Origin: Nocardia sp. BMG51109
GTDB taxonomy: Bacteria; Actinomycetota; Actinomycetes; Mycobacteriales; Mycobacteriaceae
Assembly: GCF_000526215.1 (NCBI RefSeq)
Contig: NZ_JAFQ01000004.1
Coordinates: 3,906,001-3,970,000 of the forward strand
Reading direction: 5' to 3'
Length of the DNA stretch: 64,000 bases
Below are positions 1 through 8,811 of this stretch, piece after piece (position 1 is the stretch's first letter; each line of letters starts with the position of its first letter). Below the pieces are notes generated by a model, which saw nothing but the letters and a program-made list of their open reading frames with translations, did not search any database and was not told the DNA's origin. Position numbers and translations under genes: made by a program.

Positions 1-2
1 TC

Positions 3-656
3 GATCCGGTCATCACTGTGGCCGCGGACAAGCGGCAGGTGCGGGAGGCGGTCACCGGTGGGTATCGGTTCGACGTGGTCATCGCCGATCTGGTGTGGAA
101 CGATCCGGAGCTCGAATTCTCCTTCGACGGTCTCGATGTGGTGGACATGCTGGCCGACGCCGATCGGATGGCGCCGGTGCTGCTGGCGACGCAGGGGCAC
201 AGCATGGAGAACGATCTGCTGGACGAGGCGCGGCTGCGGCCGGAGGTCGTCGGCGTATTCGTGAAGGCGTCGGGCGTGAATCCGCTGTTGAACGCGTTGC
301 AGACGGCGGCGGTCGGGGAGCGTCAGCAGGGCGATGTGCGATACCGCGTGCCGCCGCTGTATGTGCTGTTCGACGGGCAGAAGGGATCCACCTCCGGTCG
401 GCTCGCGGGTGCCATCGCGGCGGGCCGGGCCTCGGACGCCCCGACCCTGGCGCGCGCAGCGAGCGTAGGCCTGAACACCGCCAACAAGGTGACCAGCCAC
501 TACCTGGGCCCGATCATCGTGCAGCGGCACGAGCACGACCCGAGGCTGCCGATGACCCTCGGCGCCGTCTACCGCTGGTGCGGGCTGCATGCCCGCTACC
601 TGACCAGCTGGTGCCGCCGCAACGGCCACGCCGACGTCCTCCGGCCGGTTGACTGA
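3..656 (+). CDS. Response-regulator-like protein with C-terminal HTH (5' truncated by window edge)
   Basis: The frame is open from the first bases of the window, and the codons before the first GTG (position 18) read DPVIT in frame, so the real start is very probably upstream. The visible part resembles a receiver fold: a candidate phospho-acceptor Asp in VVIADLVWND and a conserved-type Lys in GVFVKAS. The C-terminal half contains a LuxR-like helix-turn-helix (around DAPTLARAASVGLNTANKV) and then an extra tail of about 40 residues rich in Arg and Trp. Such proteins normally bind DNA under control of a partner kinase; no kinase is visible here. It converges on the ThiF-like gene with 37 bp between the stops. 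The family is a reasonable guess, the target is unknown. Confidence 0.6.
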   Translation, partial: DPVITVAADKRQVREAVTGGYRFDVVIADLVWNDPELEFSFDGLDVVDMLADADRMAPVLLATQGHSMENDLLDEARLRPEVVGVFVKASGVNPLLNALQTAAVGERQQGDVRYRVPPLYVLFDGQKGSTSGRLAGAIAAGRASDAPTLARAASVGLNTANKVTSHYLGPIIVQRHEHDPRLPMTLGAVYRWCGLHARYLTSWCRRNGHADVLRPVD

Positions 657-693
657 GGGCGCCGAGCGCGGCCGAAAGCCGTGAACCACACGA

Positions 694-1767
694 CTACCCG
701 TCAGCGCCGCGCAGGATGTCGTCGACGTCGACGCGGTATCGGCCGGACGGAAGCGTTCCGCCACAGGCGATGTAGCGAGCGGCGAGGGCGGCGAGGACAC
801 CCGCGAGGCTCGCCGCGGTCCCCAGCTGCGGCCAGGACGGCAGGGTCCGCCCGATCTGCGCGAGCGAATCCCTTGTGCGCGTGGTGATATCGCCACCGAC
901 GATCGCGGCCGCGAACTCCTGCCGACGCCGCCGATCCCGCAGGTCCGCCGACGGCACGTGCGCCAGATGCGCGGCCTTCCCGTGCCACAGCGGGTATTCC
1001 GGATCCAGATCGAACCGTTCCACGTCGAGAAAGGCGTTGTCGCCGTGGTCGGTGGCCATGACGACGGGGATGCCGCGGGAGCGGGCGCGCAGGCGGATGT
1101 CCACCTTCATCGCGAAATCGTCCATTTCCTCGATCAGCACGGTCAGCCGGTCGGTCCGGCCGAAGAACTCGTCGGCCGAGCGCGGCGTGTAACCGCCTGG
1201 GAAACCGGCGATCTCGCTGTACGGGTCCAGCTCCAGCACCCGCCGATGTGCCAGGGTCAGCTTCGGCTCGCCGAGATCGCACACGGAGGCGACGAGCCGG
1301 TTCAGGTTGGTGCACCCGAGGACGTCCGCGTCGGCGATCCGGAACCGGCTCGCACCGGTCAGCGCACAGGTCGTCAACGCCGCGGCGCCGACGCTGAGCC
1401 CGGCCACGCCGATCAGCGCCGTCGACCACCGCTGCTGTTCCTCCGAGGTCACCAGGACCCGGTTGCGTGCGGTCCGCAGCCGCCGGAAATGTTCGGGATC
1501 CGGCAGCCGCACGACCGTGCGACGCCAGGGATAGACGACGTAACGGGTCACTCGGTCGAGCGCCCGGCCGTCGGCGTGGGCATCCGCGACGTAGGCGGCG
1601 AGCCGCCGATCGGCCTCCGGGGTGCCCGCGGCCAGCGCCGGCCGATCCATGACGGCCAACTCCGGCAACGCGATCGGCCACGCATCGACCAGCCGGTATC
1701 CCGATTCCGGCCGCAGCAGCGCCGCGATCCGGTTCGCATCGGTGTCCGGGTGCAGGATCTCGATCAT
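694..1767 (-). CDS. ThiF/MoeB/E1-like adenylyltransferase family protein
   Basis: 357 residues starting at the ATG that overlaps the stop of the PaaK-like gene (ATGA), so the pair is translationally coupled. A Rossmann nucleotide-binding segment lies at residues 120-130 (IGVAGLSVGAA), followed by the E1-type acidic/Asn/Arg signature DADVLGCTNLNR at about 146-157. E1-like enzymes use this fold to adenylate a carboxyl terminus. The glycine-rich loop deviates from the usual GxGGLGS, and I see no C-terminal zinc-binding CxxC pairs or obvious catalytic Cys, so it may act on a small carboxylate rather than a ubiquitin-like protein. It could belong with actinobacterial ThiF proteins annotated as molybdopterin-related, but nothing here supports a molybdopterin role. 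Confidence 0.75.
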   Translation of the reverse strand: MIEILHPDTDANRIAALLRPESGYRLVDAWPIALPELAVMDRPALAAGTPEADRRLAAYVADAHADGRALDRVTRYVVYPWRRTVVRLPDPEHFRRLRTARNRVLVTSEEQQRWSTALIGVAGLSVGAAALTTCALTGASRFRIADADVLGCTNLNRLVASVCDLGEPKLTLAHRRVLELDPYSEIAGFPGGYTPRSADEFFGRTDRLTVLIEEMDDFAMKVDIRLRARSRGIPVVMATDHGDNAFLDVERFDLDPEYPLWHGKAAHLAHVPSADLRDRRRRQEFAAAIVGGDITTRTRDSLAQIGRTLPSWPQLGTAASLAGVLAALAARYIACGGTLPSGRYRVDVDDILRGADG

Positions 1768-3200
1768 GCGCGTGCTCCCGTCCACCGATGCTTGACCCCG
1801 AGGGGAAATTCGTTGCTGCCGAAGCGGTGCACGGTGACCACCGGCTCCGCGGCCGCCCCGAGCGTCCGGTGCAGGCGCCGGTACTCGATATTGGTGCCGA
1901 GCAGCGAGCCGACCACCGCGCGCCGCAGCACGGCCGGGAATCCGGACGACGGGCACGCCCCCGCCCGCAGCTCGACCCGCAGATGCAGGATCGGGTCGAG
2001 GTGCTCGCCGGTCTCGGTCGACAGGACGAACTTCCCACTCAGGCAACGCGACAGCGCGGGGTCCTCCAGCGCGGGCCGGATGTTGTCGGGGTAGATCTTG
2101 ACCGCGTAGAAGCTGGCCGCGACGTTGGTGCGCCGATGCAACGCCAGGAATCCGCACGAGCCCGTCGAGGTGGCGACCGGCAACCGATGCCCGTGTGCGC
2201 GCAGCACATCGGTGAGTTCGGCGGCGGACAGGATCGCGCCGACGTCGTTGTTCCGGTACCGGATCAGCGGAAGCGTCGTGTCGACGGTGAACAAGAACCT
2301 TCCCTCCGTATCGATCTCGGTGAAACGACGGTGCGGGTCGTACTCGACGAAGGTGGGCAGCACGCGGTCGCCGCCGAACAGCGCCTCGGCGAGCGCGCGG
2401 TCCGCGCCGGCCGCGCGGCGCACCGCGATCGTGGTCTCGGTCTCGCATCCCATGACACCGGCGTCGGCGGTGCCGTAGACGACGCAGACCTCGGCGGCGC
2501 GCCCCGGCTTCCCGATGCGTTCGAGGATGTGATCGCGCCACTGCTCGGTGACGGCCTCGCCGGCGAGCAGGATGCGTAGCTCCTGCCGCAGCACCTCATC
2601 GGGCGCCTGGTCCAGCACATCCTTGACCAGCGGCGGATAACCCGCCAGCACGACCTGGTCGTAATACGGTCCCAGCGTGGCGATGTCGTGCAGAATCGTC
2701 TCCGGCTCGATCCCGGGCGTGACGGTCGAGATCCGGTGGCCGTGGCAGCGCAGCGCCTGTGCCGCGGCATAGGTGTAGGTGCCACCGATCCAGTTGCCCA
2801 TCGCGAACCCGACGACCAGCAGTGTCGACCGCTCGTGCGTCCGGAAGGCGGGGCGGAAAACCCTGTCGTACAGGGTGATCGCGTCGGACTGCGAGGTCTC
2901 GTCCCGGGGCCAGTAGCTGGGCCGGCCGGTGGATCCCGAACTGCACGACCAGGTGCCGGCCCGGCCGGCGTCCCCGTGCCACAGCAGCATGTGCAGCGGA
3001 TATCGGTGCAGGTAGCCGGGTTTCGTCATCGGCGGCAGGGTCTCGTAGTCGTCGAGCGTGCGGACGGCCGCGGGGTCGACGTCGTGGCCGCGCAGGAACT
3101 CGGCGTACGCGGGCACCGAATCGGCGGCCGCGCGAAACGTTTTCAGCGCTCCGGTGAACCCGGGCCCGGGCGTGGTCGGTGACAGGGACGGTGCTGACAT
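1764..3200 (-). CDS. PaaK-like adenylate-forming enzyme (phenylacetate-CoA ligase family)
   Basis: 478 residues, normal for the family. The ANL P-loop SSGSTGRP is at residues 87-94, followed by YGTADAGVMGCE and an LIRYRNNDVG motif as in PaaK-type AMP ligases. These enzymes activate an aromatic or other carboxylic acid as acyl-AMP, usually for transfer to CoA. The gene starts a two-gene unit with the overlapping ThiF-like gene and is divergent from the STAND-WD40 gene, with 161 bp between the starts. Two different adenylating folds in one coupled operon is unusual and suggests activation of two carboxyl groups in one small pathway. The substrate cannot be read from sequence. Confidence 0.85.
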   Translation of the reverse strand: MSAPSLSPTTPGPGFTGALKTFRAAADSVPAYAEFLRGHDVDPAAVRTLDDYETLPPMTKPGYLHRYPLHMLLWHGDAGRAGTWSCSSGSTGRPSYWPRDETSQSDAITLYDRVFRPAFRTHERSTLLVVGFAMGNWIGGTYTYAAAQALRCHGHRISTVTPGIEPETILHDIATLGPYYDQVVLAGYPPLVKDVLDQAPDEVLRQELRILLAGEAVTEQWRDHILERIGKPGRAAEVCVVYGTADAGVMGCETETTIAVRRAAGADRALAEALFGGDRVLPTFVEYDPHRRFTEIDTEGRFLFTVDTTLPLIRYRNNDVGAILSAAELTDVLRAHGHRLPVATSTGSCGFLALHRRTNVAASFYAVKIYPDNIRPALEDPALSRCLSGKFVLSTETGEHLDPILHLRVELRAGACPSSGFPAVLRRAVVGSLLGTNIEYRRLHRTLGAAAEPVVTVHRFGSNEFPLGVKHRWTGARA

Positions 3201-3361
3201 CGGCCGGATCTCCTTACCGCACCCGGTGGCCGGCTCGGTGCGCGGCCTCGTCCGGGTGCCTCGAAAGAAGCGTCCGACCAGCGTGTATGGGGAACCAAGT
3301 AGTCAATACAGAGTCCATACGGCACACGCCGAGCCCTGGTCGTCCTCGATAGCATTCGAAG

Positions 3362-6300
3362 ATGACGAGCAGGCCCGGAGCACTTCCGGACCCCGCCGCG
3401 ATCTCCAACCGCACGGAGTTCGCGGCCGCGCTCACCCGCCTGCGCACCGATCGCCGGCTCACCGTCCGCCAGGTGGTCGAGCGGTCGGGATGTCTGCATG
3501 GCACGGTCAGCGGCTGGTTCGCCGGCTACCACGTGCCCACCGAGCCGAACGAGAAGATGTTCCGGGATGTGCTCGCGGCGTGCGGTATTCACGAGGCCGG
3601 CGCCCAGGACGAGTGGCTCGGCGCGGTGCGGCGTGTCCGCCCCACCACGGGGCGGCGCCGCGACCAGGGGCCCGTTCCGTATCGGGGACTGGAGTCGTTC
3701 GACAGTGCGGATGCCGAATGGTTCTTCGGGCGAACGGAACTGACCGACCAGGTGCGACGGCACGTCGACAGGCTCCGGCAGGGGCCGCGCTCGCCCCGGA
3801 TCCTCGTCGTGACGGGAGCGTCCGGCGCCGGCAAGTCGTCGCTGCTGCGCGCCGGCCTGGTCCCGGAGCTGCGGCGGACGGGAAGCACGGTGGCGGTGCA
3901 CGAGCCGGGTGCCTATCCGTTGCGGGCGTCGGCGATCGATCCGAACCCGGACGTCATCGTGATCGACCAGTTCGAAGAGATCTGGACGTTGTGCCAGGAC
4001 GCGGCACACCGGGCCGAGTTCCTGAACACGATCGCGGCGCCCACCGGTACGGTCCACGTGCTGGGGGTGCGCGCGGACTTCTACCGCCACGCCGCCGAGG
4101 AGCCCGTCCTGCACGACGCGCTCGCCCACCACACGATCCTGGTGGGGCCGCTGAGCCGGGAGGCGTTGCGCCGGGCGATCGTCGAACCGGCCCGGAAGGC
4201 GAACTGGTCGGTCGATGACGACCTCGTCCACCTGTTGCTGCTCGAACTGGCGCCCCGAGGTTCGGCCGACGCGCACGACAGCGGCGCACTGCCGCTGCTG
4301 TCCCACGCCCTCCTGCAGACCTGGCAGCTGGCCGGACGACGCCGGATGACCATCGCCGACTACAACGCGGCGGGCGGAATCACCGGCGCGATCGAGCAGA
4401 CCGCCGAGCGGGCGTATGCCGGGCTCACCGATGCCCAGCGGCAGATCGCCCGCCGGACCTTCCTCCGATTGCTCACCGTCGAGGAGGGCGCGACGACCCG
4501 CCGGCGGGTGCATCGGGCCGAGCTGTTCTTCGATCGCGACTCGGTCGCCGACGTCAACACCGTGATCGATCGGTTCGCCACCCAGCGCCTGCTGACGGTG
4601 GCGGAGGAATCCGTCGAGATCTCGCACGAGGCCCTGATCGGGGCGTGGTCGCGGCTGGGCCGGTGGGTGAGCCGCGACCGGGAGGGGCTGTCGGTGCATC
4701 GCCGGCTGACCCAGGCCACCCAGGTGTGGCTGGACAACGACCACGACCCCAGCGCGCTGCTCGGCCCGGTCCGGCTGGAGATCGTCCAGGAGTGGGCCCG
4801 GGCCGGCGGCCACGAACACGACCTCAACCGGCGCGAACGCGAATACATGTCGGCCAGCGCCGCATCCGTCGCCGAAACGGCCGCCCGGGAACGCCGACGT
4901 ACCCGGATTTTGCAGCGCATGGTCGCCGGGCTGGCGGCGGCACTGGTCGCGGCCAGTGCGCTGGCGGCGGTGGCGCTGGCGGCCCGGTCGGCCTCGGTCC
5001 AGGCCCGCGACGAGGCGATGTCCCGGCAGATCGCCGGTCAGGCGCAACGACTTCGGGAGACCGATCCGGCGGTCTCGGCGCAGCTGGCGCTGGCGGCCTT
5101 CCGGAAGAAGCCGACGCTGGAAGCCCGGTCGGCCCTGCTGGATTCGTCGGCCGTGCACACGCCGATCCGATTGCCCGGCCCGGAGGGCGGCACGCTGACC
5201 GCGACCGATGCGAGCGGAACGTTGCTGGCCGTAGGCAGATCCGACGGCGTCGTCGACCTCCACCGGTTGTCCGCGCCCGGGCATGCCGAACGCCGCACGC
5301 GACTGCCCGCGCCGCCCTCGGGCGGCTCGCTCACCGCCGTGACGATCGCCGCGGCGGCGCCGGTGCTCGCCACGGCCTTCCGGGAACGAATCGACCTGTG
5401 GGACATCGGCATCGCGGACGCACCGCGCCACCTGGCCACCGTGGCGACCATCGGCGCCGTGGGCGCCGCGGACTCCGGGTACCGCGGCGTCGCCCTGACT
5501 CCGGACGGCGGCTTTCTCGCGGCGGCAACGACGACCTCGCGGATAGCCCGCTGGGCGCTCACCGATCCGGTTCACCCCGCGCCGGCCGCCCCGCTCGATC
5601 TGCCCGCCGGCGCACCGACCGTCACCTTCAGCCCGGACGGCCGTGTGCTGGCGGCCGCCGGAAATGCTGGGGCCCTGCGCATGTGGCGGCACGATGGCAT
5701 CGACCCGGTCCTGCTGGCCGATCTGCCGCCCGACGGCTCGCCGTCGCAGGCGCTCGCGCTCCGATTCGGTCCCGACGGCACGACTCTGGCCGCACCCGGC
5801 CGCCCGAACGATGTGCGCCGCTGGGATGTTCGCGATCTGTCGAACCCGCTACCGCGGCCACCGCTGACCGGTTTCACCAGCTACGTGAACGACCTCGCCT
5901 TCAGCGCCGACGGTGCCCGCGTGGCCGCCGGCAGCTCCGACAACACGACGCGGGTATGGCGACTCGACACGGGACGACTGGAGATGCAACTGCCCAACCC
6001 GGCCGTCGTCGTCTCGGTCCAGTTCGCCGACAGCGGGCGGGCGCTGGTCACCGGCAGTATCGACGGGGCCGTACGGATCTGGCCGCTGCCCGGCCCGCTG
6101 TTGCGCGGCGCGGCGAGCGTGGTGTTCCAGACGCCGATCGACCGCACCGGCCGCACCGTGCTGGTCGGGACCGGCGCGGGAGACGGGCGCGCACACCTGT
6201 GGAACGTCGGAGATCCGGCGGCGCCGGCCGAATATGCCGAGTTACCAGTCGGACCGGACGAAAAGACCTGCGGCGCAGTCGCCTTGTCCTTCGGCGGCAC

Positions 6301-7141
6301 CGCGGCGGCGGTGGGGACACGGGCCGGGCGCGCCGTCGTCTACGACATCCGCGATCCAGCACATCCACACGTGCGCTCCACGATCGCTGCCGTCAACGGC
6401 GTCGTCGGCAGCATGGCCTTCACGCCGGACGCCACCCTGCTCGCGGTGGCCGGGCAGGACGATTCGGTTGTCACGCTGTGGGATACCGGCGACCTGTCCG
6501 CCCCGCGGCCGCTCGCCGCGCTACCGGTCGGCCCCGGACTGCCCAGCCTGGCCGCCTTCGACGCTACCGGCGGCTACCTCGCCGTCTCGACCTCCGACGA
6601 GAGGGTGCGCCTCTGGGATGTGCGCGACCGCGCGCACCCCAGCGAGCTGCCGAACCTCACGGGCTTCACCAACGACGTCGCCTCCGTGGCCTTCAGCCCC
6701 GACGGGCGGATGGTCGCCGCCGGGAGTAAGGACCACACCGTGCGCCTCTACGACCTGGCCGACATCCACACGCCCCGGACGTTCTCCGTTCTCGACGGCC
6801 CGGCCGACGGCATCATCTCCCTGAGCTTCAGCCCCGACGGCGACCGGCTCGTCGGCGGTGCCAGCGACAGCGGAGCCTGGGTCTGGGACATCGCCGACCC
6901 CCGGCGCCCGCACCGGGTCGCGACGCTGACGGCCTCGCCGGGCCGCGTGAACGACGCCGTCTACGGCCTGGACGGCCACAACCTGATCGGCGGCGGACCG
7001 GATGGCACCGTCCGGATCTGGACGACCGACCCCGACGCGATCGCCACCGACATCTGCCACAGCGGAACGGCTCTGCTCACCGACGCGGAATGGTCCCGCT
7101 ACCTCCCCGGCATCACGCCGCACGCCCTCTGCGGCGACTGA
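3362..7141 (+). CDS. HTH - STAND NTPase - transmembrane - WD40 repeat protein
   Basis: 1259 residues. Residues about 17-75 form an XRE-like helix-turn-helix (LTVRQVVERSGCLHGTVSGW). A novel-STAND NTPase follows, with Walker A GASGAGKSS at 152-160 and Walker B DVIVIDQFEEIW at 197-208. A hydrophobic segment (about 520-545) could span the membrane. The rest, from about 600 to the end, is a WD40 beta-propeller array with repeated FSPDG...AAGSxDxTVRLW-type blades. Members of this actinobacterial architecture are thought to be signal-sensing ATPase switches that assemble on ligand binding; some STAND proteins act in antiphage defence or secondary-metabolite control. ATG start, divergent from the PaaK-like operon. 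Partner and signal are unknown. Confidence 0.85.
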   Translation: MTSRPGALPDPAAISNRTEFAAALTRLRTDRRLTVRQVVERSGCLHGTVSGWFAGYHVPTEPNEKMFRDVLAACGIHEAGAQDEWLGAVRRVRPTTGRRRDQGPVPYRGLESFDSADAEWFFGRTELTDQVRRHVDRLRQGPRSPRILVVTGASGAGKSSLLRAGLVPELRRTGSTVAVHEPGAYPLRASAIDPNPDVIVIDQFEEIWTLCQDAAHRAEFLNTIAAPTGTVHVLGVRADFYRHAAEEPVLHDALAHHTILVGPLSREALRRAIVEPARKANWSVDDDLVHLLLLELAPRGSADAHDSGALPLLSHALLQTWQLAGRRRMTIADYNAAGGITGAIEQTAERAYAGLTDAQRQIARRTFLRLLTVEEGATTRRRVHRAELFFDRDSVADVNTVIDRFATQRLLTVAEESVEISHEALIGAWSRLGRWVSRDREGLSVHRRLTQATQVWLDNDHDPSALLGPVRLEIVQEWARAGGHEHDLNRREREYMSASAASVAETAARERRRTRILQRMVAGLAAALVAASALAAVALAARSASVQARDEAMSRQIAGQAQRLRETDPAVSAQLALAAFRKKPTLEARSALLDSSAVHTPIRLPGPEGGTLTATDASGTLLAVGRSDGVVDLHRLSAPGHAERRTRLPAPPSGGSLTAVTIAAAAPVLATAFRERIDLWDIGIADAPRHLATVATIGAVGAADSGYRGVALTPDGGFLAAATTTSRIARWALTDPVHPAPAAPLDLPAGAPTVTFSPDGRVLAAAGNAGALRMWRHDGIDPVLLADLPPDGSPSQALALRFGPDGTTLAAPGRPNDVRRWDVRDLSNPLPRPPLTGFTSYVNDLAFSADGARVAAGSSDNTTRVWRLDTGRLEMQLPNPAVVVSVQFADSGRALVTGSIDGAVRIWPLPGPLLRGAASVVFQTPIDRTGRTVLVGTGAGDGRAHLWNVGDPAAPAEYAELPVGPDEKTCGAVALSFGGTAAAVGTRAGRAVVYDIRDPAHPHVRSTIAAVNGVVGSMAFTPDATLLAVAGQDDSVVTLWDTGDLSAPRPLAALPVGPGLPSLAAFDATGGYLAVSTSDERVRLWDVRDRAHPSELPNLTGFTNDVASVAFSPDGRMVAAGSKDHTVRLYDLADIHTPRTFSVLDGPADGIISLSFSPDGDRLVGGASDSGAWVWDIADPRRPHRVATLTASPGRVNDAVYGLDGHNLIGGGPDGTVRIWTTDPDAIATDICHSGTALLTDAEWSRYLPGITPHALCGD

Positions 7142-7313
7142 CGAGCAATCCCACCCTCGGCAGGATCTTGCCGACCCGCCACCGCCCGGGACAGTCCTCT
7201 GCCGGCGGTGCGGCCGGTGCCGTGAATACCGGTATGCGACAGCGATTTCGGCACCGTCCACCCGTTCCGCGGGTTCTACTGTCTGCACCTCGATCTTCGA
7301 GAGGGAGACGGCA

Positions 7314-7472
7314 ATGGCAGAAATGTGTCCGCAGTGCGGCAAGCGAACCGATCTGGAGATCGGCGAGCGCGATCTCTTGGGCTGGCAGAAATACCGTTGC
7401 CTGGCTTGCGAATACGAGTGGAAGAGCACCAAACCGTTCGTGTGGCCGCCGGACCTCCGGCAGATATCGTGA
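7314..7472 (+). CDS. Small zinc-ribbon protein, 52 aa
   Basis: A short frame begins with ATG 4 bp after a purine-rich ribosome site (GAGAGGGAGACG, 7299-7310) and encodes 52 residues. Two CxxC knuckles (C5-C8 and C29-C32) separated by 20 residues form a typical rubredoxin-like zinc ribbon; the spacing and the tail WKSTKPFVWPP look like a genuine small protein. It lies 173 bp after the WD40 gene and converges on the transporter gene with 3 bp between the stops. Such ribbons bind nucleic acid or protein partners; no specific role can be assigned. The strong ribosome site and clean cysteine spacing are the reasons to call it a gene. Confidence 0.7.
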   Translation: MAEMCPQCGKRTDLEIGERDLLGWQKYRCLACEYEWKSTKPFVWPPDLRQIS

Positions 7473-7475
7473 GCA

Positions 7476-8762
7476 TTATCGCTGTGCCACAGCGTGATCC
7501 GGGCGGCGTGCCGAGACGCCCGGATCCTCCTCCGCGTGCAGGGTGAGGCTGACCAGGGCGGCGGCGAGGTAGAGGCCGACGAAGGTCCAGATCGCGATGC
7601 CCATGTGGGCGCTGCCGCCGACCAGGCCGGCGATGGCGGGACCCACGAATGCCGAGAGACCGGCGGCGAGGGTGTAGACCGCCAGGGCGCTGCCGGAGTC
7701 GGCCTTGCCCACGACGGCCGGCACCAGGGCGGTCAGCGGGACGAATCCGGCCAGCCCGATACCGAATACGGCCCAGCACAGCAGCGTCACAACGAAATTG
7801 GGACCGACCGCGAGCGGCACGTAGTACAGCAGCAGCGCGCCCACCGCGCACATCACGCAGCCGAACCAGGTCACCGTCCGCCGCCAGCCGAACCGGTCGC
7901 CGACGATCCCGAACACCAGGTTGGCGAAGACGTTGGCGGTGTAGACGCACGTGACCAGCAGCAGGTATTCGCTCTGCTCGAATCCGATCGTGTCGGTGAA
8001 GAAGATCGGCGCGACCACGAACAGGGCGAAGTTGGGCGCCGTATTCACCAGCCGGACGAAAGCGCCTGCGGTGACGCGGGGTTCGCGCCAGAGGATGGTG
8101 ATGCCGCGCGCCAGTTCGCGCACCGGCGAACCGCCCTCGGGCGCGGTCGGACCGGCATGCCGCAGGTCCCGCACGCCGATCAGGGCACAGGCCGCGCCGA
8201 GAGCCACGAGACCGAGCCCGACCCAGAAGGTGCCGTACTCGCCCACGACCGGGATGCTCGCGCCGGCCACCAGCGATCCGAGGGTCGGCAGCCCGGCGCC
8301 GAAAGCGAACCAGAACCAGCCGACGGAGGTTCCGCGCTGATGTGCCGGTGCCGCGGAGTTGATCCAGACCAGGAATGCGTAGGCGAAGAACGGATATCCG
8401 ATGCCGCGCAGCCCGTAGATCACGGTGACGAACAGTTCGGAGCCGCTCGGAATCGCCAGGGCCAGCAAGACCGCTTCGAGCACCGCCCACGCGATCGCGC
8501 CGGCCAGCATCACCCGCCGCGGTCCGAACACCGCCGACAGCGTTCCGGCCAGCCACGAGCCGACGGCGACGAAGATCCCGTAGACGCTCACGGCCATCGC
8601 GACGCGGTTCTCGGCGAACCCCTCGTCGACGAGGTAGGGCGACAGGTAGTTGCTCTCGACGCCGTCCCCGATCATGAACAGCAGGACGCCCGCGTAACCC
8701 CAGAGCAGCGGTGCCGGCAGCCCGAGTCGATCGACGAGCGCGGCGGTTTTTTCGGACAGCAT
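7476..8762 (-). CDS. MFS transporter, RbtT/DalT/CsbX-like (polyol/sugar uptake)
   Basis: 428 residues from the ATG at 8762, which has a good ribosome site (GAAGGGA) just upstream; longer in-frame starts lack one and add a low-complexity head. About twelve hydrophobic segments are visible. The N-terminal GDGVESNYLSPYLVDEGF and the loop FGPRRVM are typical of the pentitol/CsbX branch of the major facilitator superfamily. It is the last gene of a minus-strand arm (aldolase, FGGY kinase, transporter) with 49 bp to the kinase, so it probably imports the substrate of that kinase across the cytoplasmic membrane. The subfamily call rests on memory of the family and on the sugar-kinase context; the exact substrate is unknown. 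Confidence 0.8.
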   Translation of the reverse strand: MLSEKTAALVDRLGLPAPLLWGYAGVLLFMIGDGVESNYLSPYLVDEGFAENRVAMAVSVYGIFVAVGSWLAGTLSAVFGPRRVMLAGAIAWAVLEAVLLALAIPSGSELFVTVIYGLRGIGYPFFAYAFLVWINSAAPAHQRGTSVGWFWFAFGAGLPTLGSLVAGASIPVVGEYGTFWVGLGLVALGAACALIGVRDLRHAGPTAPEGGSPVRELARGITILWREPRVTAGAFVRLVNTAPNFALFVVAPIFFTDTIGFEQSEYLLLVTCVYTANVFANLVFGIVGDRFGWRRTVTWFGCVMCAVGALLLYYVPLAVGPNFVVTLLCWAVFGIGLAGFVPLTALVPAVVGKADSGSALAVYTLAAGLSAFVGPAIAGLVGGSAHMGIAIWTFVGLYLAAALVSLTLHAEEDPGVSARRPDHAVAQR

Positions 8763-8811
8763 GAGCTTCCCTTCGACGGTGAAGGTGGGATGTTCGGGTC
8801 GGGATCGGTTG

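Noticed and set aside
3143..5692. Large minus-strand open frame across the STAND gene
   Set aside because: No recognisable domain; it is antisense to a gene with intact Walker motifs and WD40 repeats.
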